Of a DNA stretch of 64,000 bases, positions 21,440-30,984 are shown in pieces. Position 1 is the stretch's first letter. Each line of letters begins with the position of its first letter. Source of the stretch: Nematostella vectensis. Taxonomy: Eukaryota > Cnidaria > Anthozoa > Actiniaria > Edwardsiidae. Location: the NCBI RefSeq assembly GCF_932526225.1, contig NC_064047.1, positions 13,710,460 to 13,774,459 of the forward strand, written 5' to 3'. The position numbers and the translations under genes are program-made. A model generated the notes under the pieces. It was not told the origin of the DNA, made no database searches, and was given only the letters and a program-made list of their open reading frames with translations.

Positions 21440-21690
21440 TGACCTTAACAAAGCGTCCAAAAATAAAAACGTCCTTAAAAGCCCAGCCATCAAAACACCT
21501 TATCTTTAAAACGCTAAAAACGCTAGACCTAAAATACACTAGACCAAAATCCAGCCAATAAAACGCCTAACGATAAAAACGCCCAAGCTTCAAAACGCCC
21601 AAAGATAAAATCGCTAGACAAAAATAAAGCCCAACCATTAAAACACCCAACTTTTAAAATGCTAAACACGCTCGACCATAAAAACAGCCA
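21440..21690. repeat. Degenerate AAAACGC-rich repeat (copy A)
   Basis: Irregular repeats of aaaacgccca/aaaacgctaa with spacing of about 10-20 bases. The equivalent in unit 2 is 54240-54480. Confidence 0.6.
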
Positions 21691-21889
21691 TTGTACGTGG
21701 TCCCTACGTCATCACCGTGTGAGAACCCGACTTGGCAGTTATCAAAAATGCCCACATTATTGGTTGTGAGCAGCTAACAATGCTAATGTAAGTTATCCAA
21801 ATGCGTGTTATACTTCATCCTAAGCCGACAGGTCATCTAAGATTCCAAAACAGATCTATAATCAGTATGGCGCGTCCAAAGGCCCTCCC

Positions 21890-22310
21890 CCCTTTTCCCC
21901 TTCACTTTCCCTCTACATTCCACCTCCCCTCCCCTTCCCTCTACATTCAACCTTCCCTCCCTCTCTCTCTACATTCCTCCTCCTTTTTCCTCTACATTCA
22001 ACCTCCCCTCCACCTCCCTCTACATTCCACCTCCCCTCCCCCTCCCTCTACATTCCACCTCCCCTCCCCTTCCCTCTAAATTCCACCTCCCCTCCACCTC
22101 CCTCTACATTCCACCTCCCCTCCCCCTCCCTCTACATTTCACCATCCCTTCCCTTCCCTCTACATCCCATCTCCCCATCCCTCTACATTCCACCTCCTTT
22201 TCCCTCTACATTCCAAATCCCCTTCCCTTACCTCTACATTCCAACTCCCCTTTCCTCTACATTCTACCTCCCCTTCCCTTCCCTCTACATCCCACCTCCC
22301 CCTCACCAAG
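21890..22310. repeat. Polypyrimidine minisatellite (copy A)
   Basis: Pure or nearly pure pyrimidine strand interspersed with ctctacattccacctcccct. In unit 2 this array has grown to about 2.2 kb (54675-56935) and contains an inserted retroelement fragment. Open frames across it are low-complexity Pro/Ser/Leu and not genes. Confidence 0.9.
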
Positions 22311-23065
22311 CCTCACACTAAACCCCCTCCCCCTCACCAAGCCTCACACTTAACCCCCTCCCCCTTACCAAGCATCACACTTTACCCCCTCACCAAGCCT
22401 CACACTTCACCCCCTACACCTCACCAAGCCTCACACTTCACCCCCTCCCCCTCACCAAGCCTCACACTTCACCCCCTCCCCCTCACCAAGCCTTACACTT
22501 CACCCCCTCCTCCTCACCAAGCCTAACACTTCACCCCCTTCCCCTCACCAAGCCTCACACTTCGAACCCCTCCCCCTCACTAAGCCTCACACTAAACCCC
22601 CTCCCCCTCACCAAGCCTCACACTTAACCCCCTCCCCCTTACCAAGCATCACACTTCACCCCCTCCTCCTTACCAAGCATCACACTTCACCCCCTTCCCT
22701 TCACCAAGCATCACACTTCACCCCCTCCCCCTTACCAAACCCCACACTTCACCCCTTCTCTCTCACCAAGCATAACATTTCACCCCCTCCTTCTTACCAA
22801 GCATCACACTTCACCCCCTTCCCTTCACCAAGCATCACACTTCACCCCCTTCCCTTCACCAAGCATCACACTTCACCCCCTCCCCCTTACCAAACCCCAC
22901 ACTTCACCCCTTCTCTCTCACCAAGCATAACATTTCACCCCCTCCTTCTTACCAAGCCTCACACTTCACCCCCTCCTCCTCACCAAGCCTAACACTTCAC
23001 CTACTCCCCCCCTCACCAAGCTACACACCTCCCCGGCCCTCCCCCCTCACCAAGCCTCTCATTTC
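22310..23065. repeat. 31-bp CT-rich minisatellite (copy A)
   Basis: The unit is close to caccaagcctcacacttcac plus cccctccccct. About 24 copies here; about 33 in unit 2 (57115-58165). Confidence 0.9.
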
Positions 23066-23159
23066 ATCCCCTCCCCCTGCCTCGCTCTGCCTTTGCCTCC
23101 CCTTACCCAGCGTTGCAATTCATTTCCCTCTCCCTGACCTTAACCCACCAGCCTACCCC

Positions 23160-23435
23160 ATTTTTCCAAAGCCCCGTCATTCCTTCCCTCTAATCTTCCA
23201 ATTTTCCACACGTCAATGGCTATGGTTGCACTACTTACAGCCCTGCCATTCCTTTCCTTTTATCTCCCAAAGCCCTGCCATTCCTTCCCTCTGATCTTCC
23301 AAAGCCCCGCCTTTCCTTCCCTCTGATCTTCCAAAGCCCCGCCATTCCTTCCCTCTGATCTTCCAAAGCCCCGCCATTCCTTCCCTCTGATCTTCCAATT
23401 TTCCACACGTCAATGGCTATGGAGGCACTACTTAC
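23160..23435. repeat. Intron repeat abutting the donor of exon 23436-23683
   Basis: Copies of ttccttccctctgatcttcc then aaagccccgccat, about 37 bases, sit between two copies of a longer block containing the donor context (tggctatgg, gcactacttac at 23215-23240 and 23412-23435). The intronic start therefore appears to have been copied along with the repeat. Counterpart: 58270-58518. Confidence 0.75.
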
Positions 23436-23683
23436 CGTGCTCCCTAGTTTAGGCCTGATCCGACTTTGCAGGGGGTCATAAACACAATTTTCTCCTTTGT
23501 TCCTGCAAGACGTCATATTACTACTCAGTGTTGGACCATCGTACCACTCGATGTTGAAGGAGACGTTACTCCACAGAGGAAAGGTGAAGTTGCACACCAT
23601 GAATAGGTCCCTGTCGCAGGTAGTCAAGGGCTCCACCTTTGGCTTGGGGACCAGAAAACTCGGGAAAACGGCTTTCACGTCAG
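23436..23683 (-). CDS. Cys-rich/Ig-like exon, D8C gene copy A
   Basis: A 248-nt exon with acceptor tcacag (23685-23684) and donor GTAAGT (23435-23430). It encodes DVKAVFPSFLVPKPKVEP, then TTCDRDLFMVCNFTFPLWSN, FNIEWYDGPTLSSN, CRNKGENC. The C...C...W pattern and the position after the D8C/EGF part resemble the Ig-like segment that follows D8C in VWDE-type proteins. Open throughout; copy B (58519-58766) is the same length. Confidence 0.78.
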
Positions 23684-24410
23684 CTGTGATAATAGTACAA
23701 ATACAATAGAACTCCGTTACTCTGAGAGAAAGAGAAATCAGTTCGAATTATTAGCCGAGGCTCTAGGTAAAGGAGCTTACATGGAAATATATTTGCTGTT
23801 CAATTTTTTTTATTGAAATCACGAACAAGTTATCGGTACCCTTATATGGGTCAAGGAAACCATCTAAAAAAAAAGACTGGCAACCGGAATAAGAAAAAAA
23901 AATCATAATTGCTTGTTTTGGGAAGAAAAGATATAGAAAGGAAATGTAGAGGAAATGCGGTTTGTGGAAACGATCAAAATAATGTGAGCGGAGAATTATT
24001 TCGGTTTGGAATTTGGATCATTAATTAAGATAATCCAAGAGAAATCGAGCTCACGAAAAAATAACCGCCTCGATTAAGTGGGGTTTTATTGTAATATACC
24101 AGTACTTCAATAAGATGTGTAGTACACATATAAAGGGAAAACTATCTTCCCAAATTTAAAAATTGGAATTCGACTCTCGGTGTATTGTATTTATTGTTCT
24201 GGTAAGACCACGACAGCTTGGGCTTTTTGTTTCTACTCAAATTTAAAAAAATATATATACAAGGTTAAGACAAGTCGGGGCGAGGTTGTGTCCCCCCCCC
24301 CCCCCCCCCCCCAAATAATATCCACATGTTTTTGTATCGCCCCCCCTCCCCCCGATAACAGTCACAGTCTGTCACAGCTCTGATATGTCTGGATTGAAGA
24401 TATGGAATAC

Positions 24411-24458
24411 CTGTGCAATTTGGTCCACTTAAGCCTTCGTCGCAGGGTATTCCATCGC
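24411..24458 (-). CDS. 48-nt EGF-like micro-exon, D8C gene copy A
   Basis: A 16-codon exon with acceptor ttcaag (24460-24459) and donor GTATTC (24410-24405). It encodes DGIPCDEGLSGPNCT in phase with both neighbours. It looks like the C-terminal half of an EGF domain. Copy B (59480-59527) has Phe in place of Leu, the usual EGF residue. Confidence 0.72.
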
Positions 24459-24589
24459 CTTGAAAAAAGGATACAGTTTAAAAACCAAAAATGCCTACCA
24501 AACATTCCTCAAACGTTTGCTTTTCTACCACTTTGTAGATATGTGTACAGTGTTACATAATACACCACTGATATTTACAAACAGAATCA

Positions 24590-25195
24590 CGCAAGCAGCG
24601 CAGCCATTCATGGTCACGAACTAAGCAAAGCCATAAATGGTCACGCAACCAGCACAGCCATTTATGGTCACGCACAAGCACAGCCATTTATAGTCACGCA
24701 ACGAGCACAGACATTCATGGTCACTCAACGAGCTTAGCAATTTATCATTACGGAAGGAGCACAGCCGTTCAAGGTCACAGAACAGGCACATCCATTCATG
24801 GTCACGCAACGAGCACAGCCATTCATAGTCACGCAACGAGGACAGCCATTCACGGTCACACAACGAGCACAGCCATTCATGGTCACGCAACGAGCTTAGC
24901 CATTCATCATTACGCAAGAAGCACAGCCATTTATGGTCACGCAACAAGTATAGCAATTCATAGTCACGCAACGAGGATAGCCATTCATGGTCACACAACG
25001 AGCACAGCCATTCATGGTCACACAACGAGCGCAGCCATTCATGGTCACGCAGCGAGCACAGTCATAAATGGTCACGCAACGAGCACAGCCATTCATAGTC
25101 ACGCAAAAAACGCAGCCATTCATGGTCACGCAACGAGCACAGCCATTCATGGTCACGCAACAAGAACAGCCATTCATGGTCACGCAACGCTTTCC
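24590..25195. repeat. 27-bp intronic minisatellite (copy A)
   Basis: About 22 copies of agcacagccattcatggtca plus cgcaacg. Because 27 is a multiple of three, it gives repetitive open frames (MNGCARCVT on minus). These lie in the intron between the D8C exon and the micro-exon. Counterpart: 59655-60265. Confidence 0.9.
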
Positions 25196-25236
25196 TCGCG
25201 TGACCAGCTCCAATAACTGGTGTCCCGAAAACCTAC

Positions 25237-25705
25237 CTGCGCAGTACGCCATTGAGCACCCATAAGGAGGTCGAAGATAGTAGCCATAGTACCCTCCGCT
25301 GCACATCTCCACGCACATGTCAATAGAACGGAAGCAGCCGTTCTTCCTGTTATTGACGTTAACTCACGCGGTAGTTTCCTTGGTTACCCTAATCGTTTCT
25401 GGGTGTGTCCCCCTCATCCATATCGGCGCGAAGGTTCCACACATGTTCGGCTCGGTTTTAGTGGTCGGGATCTCGCCGCCGACACTGCTAGTGAACCGAT
25501 ACCATCCGGGCTGAAGGAGGTAGTCGCACAAGGCGGGCTGCGGTCTTTTCTATCTGTATTTTGTGCTTCTATGCGGGTCTTTAATCGGGATGTAGTTCGC
25601 TGCTGAGCAGGGGTCGGCGGGCCTTGGGCAGCTTCTCCCGTCGGACGTTCCCTTGAAGCCAGTAAAGGCGTAAAGAACAAGGATACAAGCTGCAAATCTT
25701 CCCAT
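25237..25705 (-). pseudogene. Signal peptide and D8C exon, copy A, two stops
   Basis: Translation starts MGRFAACILVLYAFTGF, a signal peptide, then the D8C domain (DPCSAANYIPIKDPHRSTKY). TAG at 25552-25550 and TGA at 25366-25364 interrupt it. The same codons in copy B (60307-60775) encode Tyr and Cys. The rest of the domain, RPPYGCSMAYCA, precedes donor GTAGGT (25236-25231). The stops would remove nearly all of the secreted protein. Confidence 0.82.
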
Positions 25706-25809
25706 TGTCAATTAGCTTTAGCTCAGAGGGACAAAAAGAAAAGTAAAGTTGAGGGTGGCGATTTCAAAATCACTTGGGCGCATGCTCAAAATCCTGGCCA
25801 CTGTGGAAG

Positions 25810-26035
25810 CGCAAAGCAAGACCGCACAGGCCGCGGGCATGTCCTTTAAACCAATACCGCACAGGCCGCGGGCATGTCCCTTAAACCAAGACCGCACAGG
25901 CCGCGGGCATGTCCCTTAAACCAAGACCGCACAGGCCGCGGGCATGTATCTTAAACCTAGACCGCACAGGCCGCGGGCATGTATCTTAAACCAAGATCGC
26001 ACAGGCCGCGGGCATGTCCCTTTAACCTTGATTTA
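25810..26035. repeat. 35-bp GC-rich repeat upstream of D8C gene (copy A)
   Basis: Six copies of aagaccgcacaggccgcggg plus catgtcccttaaacc. They lie about 110-330 bases upstream of the start codon of the minus-strand gene, so they may overlap its promoter. Unit 2 has five copies (60895-61065). A regulatory role is speculation. Confidence 0.85.
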
Positions 26036-27090
26036 CCAGTTTCTGCTAAAAACCAATATGTGGGAAAATATTTCCAAACTATTAACGAATAAAAACTATG
26101 CTATATGGCGTGAAGCACACATATAAATAGATGAATCCTCCTTCACAGCAATCACAATAAAGATACTTCTAGAGATAGAAATATACTCTTCGTGTTTTTG
26201 TACCATCCTGAATGGATAGAGTGATTAGGAACCAGTGTCTGGATGTCGGTAGTCAGTTAAATCTTTTATAATATGTCGGTAGTCAGGAAGAATTATCGGT
26301 CTTTGTCGGTAGTCGGTAAATCTAAATTAGTATTCGCTTTTGTACCAGATTTTATGTATAAACTAGATTAAACATTATTTAGGATTGAGTAGTAATTGAT
26401 AACTTATTGATAATAAATTAATTATGGATTAATAATTGACAGAAAAGTTGATGCAACATGAAAAACAGTGCAGATTCTGAAATGACGTATTTTGTAGATT
26501 GACGATGGAAGTAAAGAGTAAAAAGACGGGAAATAATGTCTGTAGTCGACAAATATTTTTTGTCGCTAGTCACTAGTTTTCATGTTTTGTCGGTAGTCGG
26601 TTCAGGCCGTTTGTCGCCAGTCGGTTAACCCCATCCAGACCATCATGTTATGCAGAGTTATGCACTGCCTTGCATATTCCTATTATTGCGATATTGTCGT
26701 GATACTGTCGACAGTATTATAGTTTCTTTTTTTCTACAAAAAAGTATGTTTCTAGTATAGGGTAAAGCCAGTAAGCACTCCATAGTGTTTTATTACGTGG
26801 ATTATTACGGGAACATATGTGGGCATATTATGTTTTTGGGGATCACTCGCGCGCCGGGATCATTTGCGGTACTGTACAGACATGAGTTTGAGATGTGCTC
26901 GCTAAAAAACAGCTTCTGTGAGCGGTGAGAGAGATTAGAGGGAATCAAAGTGGTTTCTAAAGACCACATTCTTTATCACATCATCTTTAAGTTATGAATA
27001 GTAAGAGAAGATATGAGATATTTGCGCCTTTTTGGTTTGTACTTATACTGTACATCTGCTTCAAAACACTCTTTTATGATGCTGAATGGA
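26036..27090. other. Upstream spacer with gtcggtagtc motifs (copy A)
   Basis: No gene. The motif gtcggtagtc and close variants recur at about 26242-26310 and 26540-26620. The equivalent region of unit 2 is about 61070-62130. The rest is AT-rich unique sequence. Confidence 0.6.
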
Positions 27091-27094
27091 TCAT

Positions 27095-28905
27095 AAAGAT
27101 CTTTTAGATACGAGTTAAGACATTACACGAATAGCATAGGGACTTTTAGATACGAGCTAAGACATAACACGAATAGCATAGGGACTTTTAGATACGAGCT
27201 TAAAGACATAACACGAATAGCATAGGGACTTTTAGATACGAGCCAAGACATAACACGAATAACATAGGGACTTTTAGATACGAGCTAAGACATAACACGA
27301 ATAGCATAGGGACTTTTAGATACGAGCCAAGACATAACACGAATAGCATAGGGACATTTAGATACGAGCTGAGACATAACACGAATAGCATAGGGACTTT
27401 TAGATACGAGCTAAGACATAACACGAATAGCATAGGGACTTTTAGATACGAGCTAAGACATAACACGAATAGCAAGACTTTTAGATACGAGCCAAGACAT
27501 AACACGAATAGCATAGGGACTTTTAAATACGAGCTAAGACATAACACGAATAGCATAGGGACTTTTAGATACGAGCTAAGACATAACACGAATAGCATAG
27601 GGACTTTTAGATACGAGCTAAGACATAACACGAATAGAATAGGGACTTTTAGATACGAGCTAAGACATAACACGAATAGCATAGGGACTTTTAGATACGA
27701 GCTAAGACATAACACGAAAAGCATAGGGACTTTTAGATACGAGCTAAGACATAACACGAATAGCATAGGGACTTTTAAATACGAGCTAAGACATAACACG
27801 AATAGCAGAGGGACTTTTAGATACGAGCTAAGACATAACACGAATAGCATAGGGACTTTTAAATACGAGCTAAGACATAACACGAATAGCATAGGGACTT
27901 TTAGATACGAGCTAAGACATAACACGAAAAGCATAGGGACTTTTTGATACGAGCTAAGACATAACACGAATGGCATAGGGACTTTTAAATACGAGCTAAG
28001 ACATAACACGAATAGCATAGGGACTTTTAGATACGAGCTAAGACATAACACGAAAAGCATAGGGACTTTTTGATACGAGCTAAGACATAACACGAATGGC
28101 ATAGGGACTTTTAGATAGGAGCTAAAACATAACACGAATAGAATAGGGACTTTTAGATACGAGCTAAGACATAACACGAATAGCACAGGGACTTTTAGAT
28201 ACGAGCTAAGACATAACACGAATAGCATAGGGACTTTTAGATACGAGCTAAGACATAACACGAATAGCATAGGGACTTTAGATACGAGGTAAGACATAAA
28301 ACGAATAGCATAGGGACTTTTAGATACGAGCTAAGACATAACACGAATAGCATAGGGACTTTTAGATACGAGCTAAGACATAACACGAATAGCATAGGGA
28401 CTTTTAGATACGAGCTAAGACATAACACGAATAGCATAGGGACTTTTAGATACGAGCTTAAACATAACACGAATAGCATAGGGACTTTTAGATACGGGCT
28501 AAGACATAACACGAATAGCATAGGGACTTTTAGATACGAGCTAACACATAACACGAATAGCATAGGGACTTTTAGATACGAGCTAAGACATAACACGAAT
28601 AGCATAGGGACTTTTATATACGAGCTAAGACATAACACGAATAGCATAGGGACTTTTAGATACGAGCTAAGACATAACACGAATAGCATAGGGACTTTAG
28701 ATACGAGCCAAGACATAACACGAATTGCATAGTGACTTTTAGATACGAGCTAAGACATAACACGAATAGCATAGGGACTTTTTGATACGAGCTAAGACAT
28801 AACACGAATAGCATAGGGACTTTTAGATACGAGCTAAGACATAACACGAATAGCATAGTGACTTTTAGATACGAGCTAAGACATAACACGAATAGAATAG
28901 GGACT
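27095..28905. repeat. 42-bp satellite array, about 43 copies (copy A)
   Basis: The unit is gggacttttagatacgagct then aagacataacacgaatagcata. It is 42 bases, so on the minus strand it encodes a 14-residue repeat (LSSYLKVPMLFVLC) in long open frames of up to 365 codons. A few units carry two-base additions (gcttaaagac) that break frame. No promoter, unique flanking coding sequence or signal of selection is seen, so I call it satellite DNA. Confidence 0.93.
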
Positions 28906-30640
28906 TGGAAGGGCTAATTGTATTATTGACGCTAAGAGTGTCCATTTTGAGCGATGTTTTAGGAAACAAAACTCCTTAAAGAAAACTTGGAGTAAGATGT
29001 CGCCTTGACGCGGAAGTTAAAACACAAAGGTAACACAGGTTTTCGCGTTCTCAGGTTCTCTAAGCGGCCAGCTATAGAAACATAAGGCACGTTTATAAGC
29101 TAAATGAAAATATACTTAATATACTTATCTGATACAGACGCAACCAGTCTATTCTGGACCTATGAATTTAGAAAACTAACCTTACGTCACAAATCATTAC
29201 GTTTAATTGATTATTCTGCACGTCTAGCGGCGTTTCTATATTAGTCGTTATTTAGCCTCATATGTAAAATGCAAAAATACCGTTAAAATGGCGAATAGTG
29301 ACCGTGGTGTGAATTAACTAACGTTTGAGGCCCTCCGCCAAATCGCAGCTCAAAATACGTAACCCTCCCCCCCAAACATACCAGCACTCCCCCCACCCCC
29401 CGTTAAATAATTACTCTTCCCTACAAATAAAAACTGTATGGGACAAGTTAAGTTGTGTCTTGGGCATGTTTTCGATAAAAAGTGGTTTGATTTTGGGATA
29501 TCTTGATATACTAAAAAAGTAACAACTTTATTCACTGACAAAAGTGTCAATCTTCTAGCACGGCACACGTCTCGATAATAGGGACTCTCTTAAACGGGGT
29601 CAACAATTCACCGGAAGAAACTTTTACTCAGACCAACCATCACTATTATTCTCCCAATGACGAAGGCAGGGCCCTCTGAATGGTCGATGTCCGATATTCT
29701 CTCATAATAATGGCAACGCTTGTAAGATAAACCACTACAAATACCACAGAAAAGACATAACTCCAGGAAAATTTCACTACACAAAAATGCGATACCCGAA
29801 TTCTATACCCCAAAATACGTGACTTATTACCCCCCTCACAAGTGTTATAATGCCATAACGAGGAGACTGTGCATCCAAGAATAGAAGGCTACATACATGC
29901 AACTTTATTTGTCCACAAATTTCTATACATTTCAATAGGTATATTACATTATACATGTATATGATGTAATAAAAAATAATATAAAAGGTGACGAGTGCCC
30001 ATGGTTAAAATGCTTAACCAGAGTCACCATTCAGGCCCTAAGGGAGTGTCATCCCTCAAGACTCAGGATACCTTAATTTAAGGTCCCCAATTGATTGTCA
30101 TATAATCCCCCCTTACCCTCAGCTTAATTATTGAACAGACTTCTCCCCTAAACTATTTCACAATCTTGTATATCTAAAAGCCTCGCTTTAAATGGCTTAT
30201 TACAGCAGTAATCCGTCACAGATTTTGAACATCAAAAATGCATTGTTTTTGAAAGCCAGTTTAATTAATCAAAACTTGTAAGCTGCACTGGTGTTATAGA
30301 ATCCTGAACTAAGCTCGAGATGTACACACACACTTCAAATAAGGCTGAACTAAAGAATCCCTGTGCCCGCGTTGGCTCATGGGTATCAAAAAAATGAGCA
30401 AATTCAAATTTAAAACTGTCTTTTTTTCATCTTTTTTTGTGCTTTTTACCACTTGCACTGGGGTTTTCATAACATGTAGTTTTGTGATTTACATGCTACC
30501 CATGATGCATTCGCGGGTCACAACACATGTATTTCCACGATACATCCTAATTCAAAATCAGTAATTTCATGACACAGTACCAACTAACAAATATTTATAC
30601 ATCTTTATGTCTATTGTCACTTTACAGGCGTTCAAAGCTG
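28906..30640. other. Spacer without recognisable genes
   Basis: AT-rich sequence. No supported exon. It lies between the 42-bp satellite and the last TLDc exon, and may include 3' flanking sequence of TRIM-TLDc copy 2. Confidence 0.5.
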
Positions 30641-30643
30641 TAT

Positions 30644-30984
30644 TCAGTCCACCACCTCGTGAAACACCTCCATTTCGTCGGGTGTGAATGTCCAGGTGCC
30701 AGCAAAGACGTCACACGGGCCATCAAATGTGGCGCCCTGGGGACGAGCGTACTTGTGTGGCTCCGTACGGGACACTTTATTACCCCCCGCGTTGTCAGCG
30801 ATGTACAGGTCACTACCACCACAAAACCACGGATCACCAAACACCTGACCGTAACTTGTGTGGTCATAAATGGCAAATTTATCTGGCGGGTCCCTCAATG
30901 GCAACTTTTCAGGGCGGTAGCCATTCTTGTTACACAGCGTGAACAAGAATGACCTGCTGGAGGACTGCCATCCACGGTCACTCA
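30644..30984 (-). CDS. TLDc domain exon (C-terminal half) with stop codon
   Basis: The exon starts after tcaaag (AG at 30986-30985) and joins in phase to exon 34283-34633. It shows SFLFTLCNKNGYRPEKLPL, then FGDPWFCGGSDLYIADN, and ends TFTPDEMEVFHEVVD. These are the second-half TLDc blocks (FxG..DLYI, EVF near the end). It matches no other region of the window, so copy 1 must use an exon left of position 1 or has none. Confidence 0.83.

Larger units (their letters stand above)
16207..25705 (-). pseudogene. Secreted D8C/EGF (VWDE- or mucin-like) gene, copy A, with nonsense changes
   Basis: Six minus-strand exons join with fully consistent phases: 25237-25705, 24411-24458, 23436-23683, 18672-18929, 17587-17695 and 16207-16620. 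The order is signal peptide, D8C domain, short EGF-like end (CDEGLSGPNC), Cys-rich domain, QVYG/GDYDNPGTPAGELYI domain, Cys-rich SCLINGHCFAQ segment, and an EGF domain. Family knowledge: D8C domains occur in uromodulin, OIT3 and VWDE-type secreted proteins; similar segments occur in cnidarian mucin-like matrix proteins. Three in-frame stops break it: TAG at 25552-25550, TGA at 25366-25364 and TAA at 16513-16511. The first two are Tyr and Cys codons in copy B. Sequencing error cannot be ruled out, but three independent stops favour a pseudogene. Confidence 0.78.

Noticed and set aside
23235-23430. GRSEGRNGGALEDQREGMAG repeat as a C-terminal extension of the Cys-rich exon
   Set aside because: It is read-through of the intronic 37-bp repeat beyond a consensus GTAAGT donor.
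24621-25025. Cys/Trp repeat proteins (DHEWLCSLRD, MNGCARCVT)
   Set aside because: They come from the intronic 27-bp minisatellite; the true exon ends at 25237.
27200-28297. 365-codon open frame on the minus strand with a hydrophobic 14-residue repeat
   Set aside because: Entirely inside the 42-bp satellite, no unique sequence, start arbitrary. Openness follows from the period being a multiple of three.
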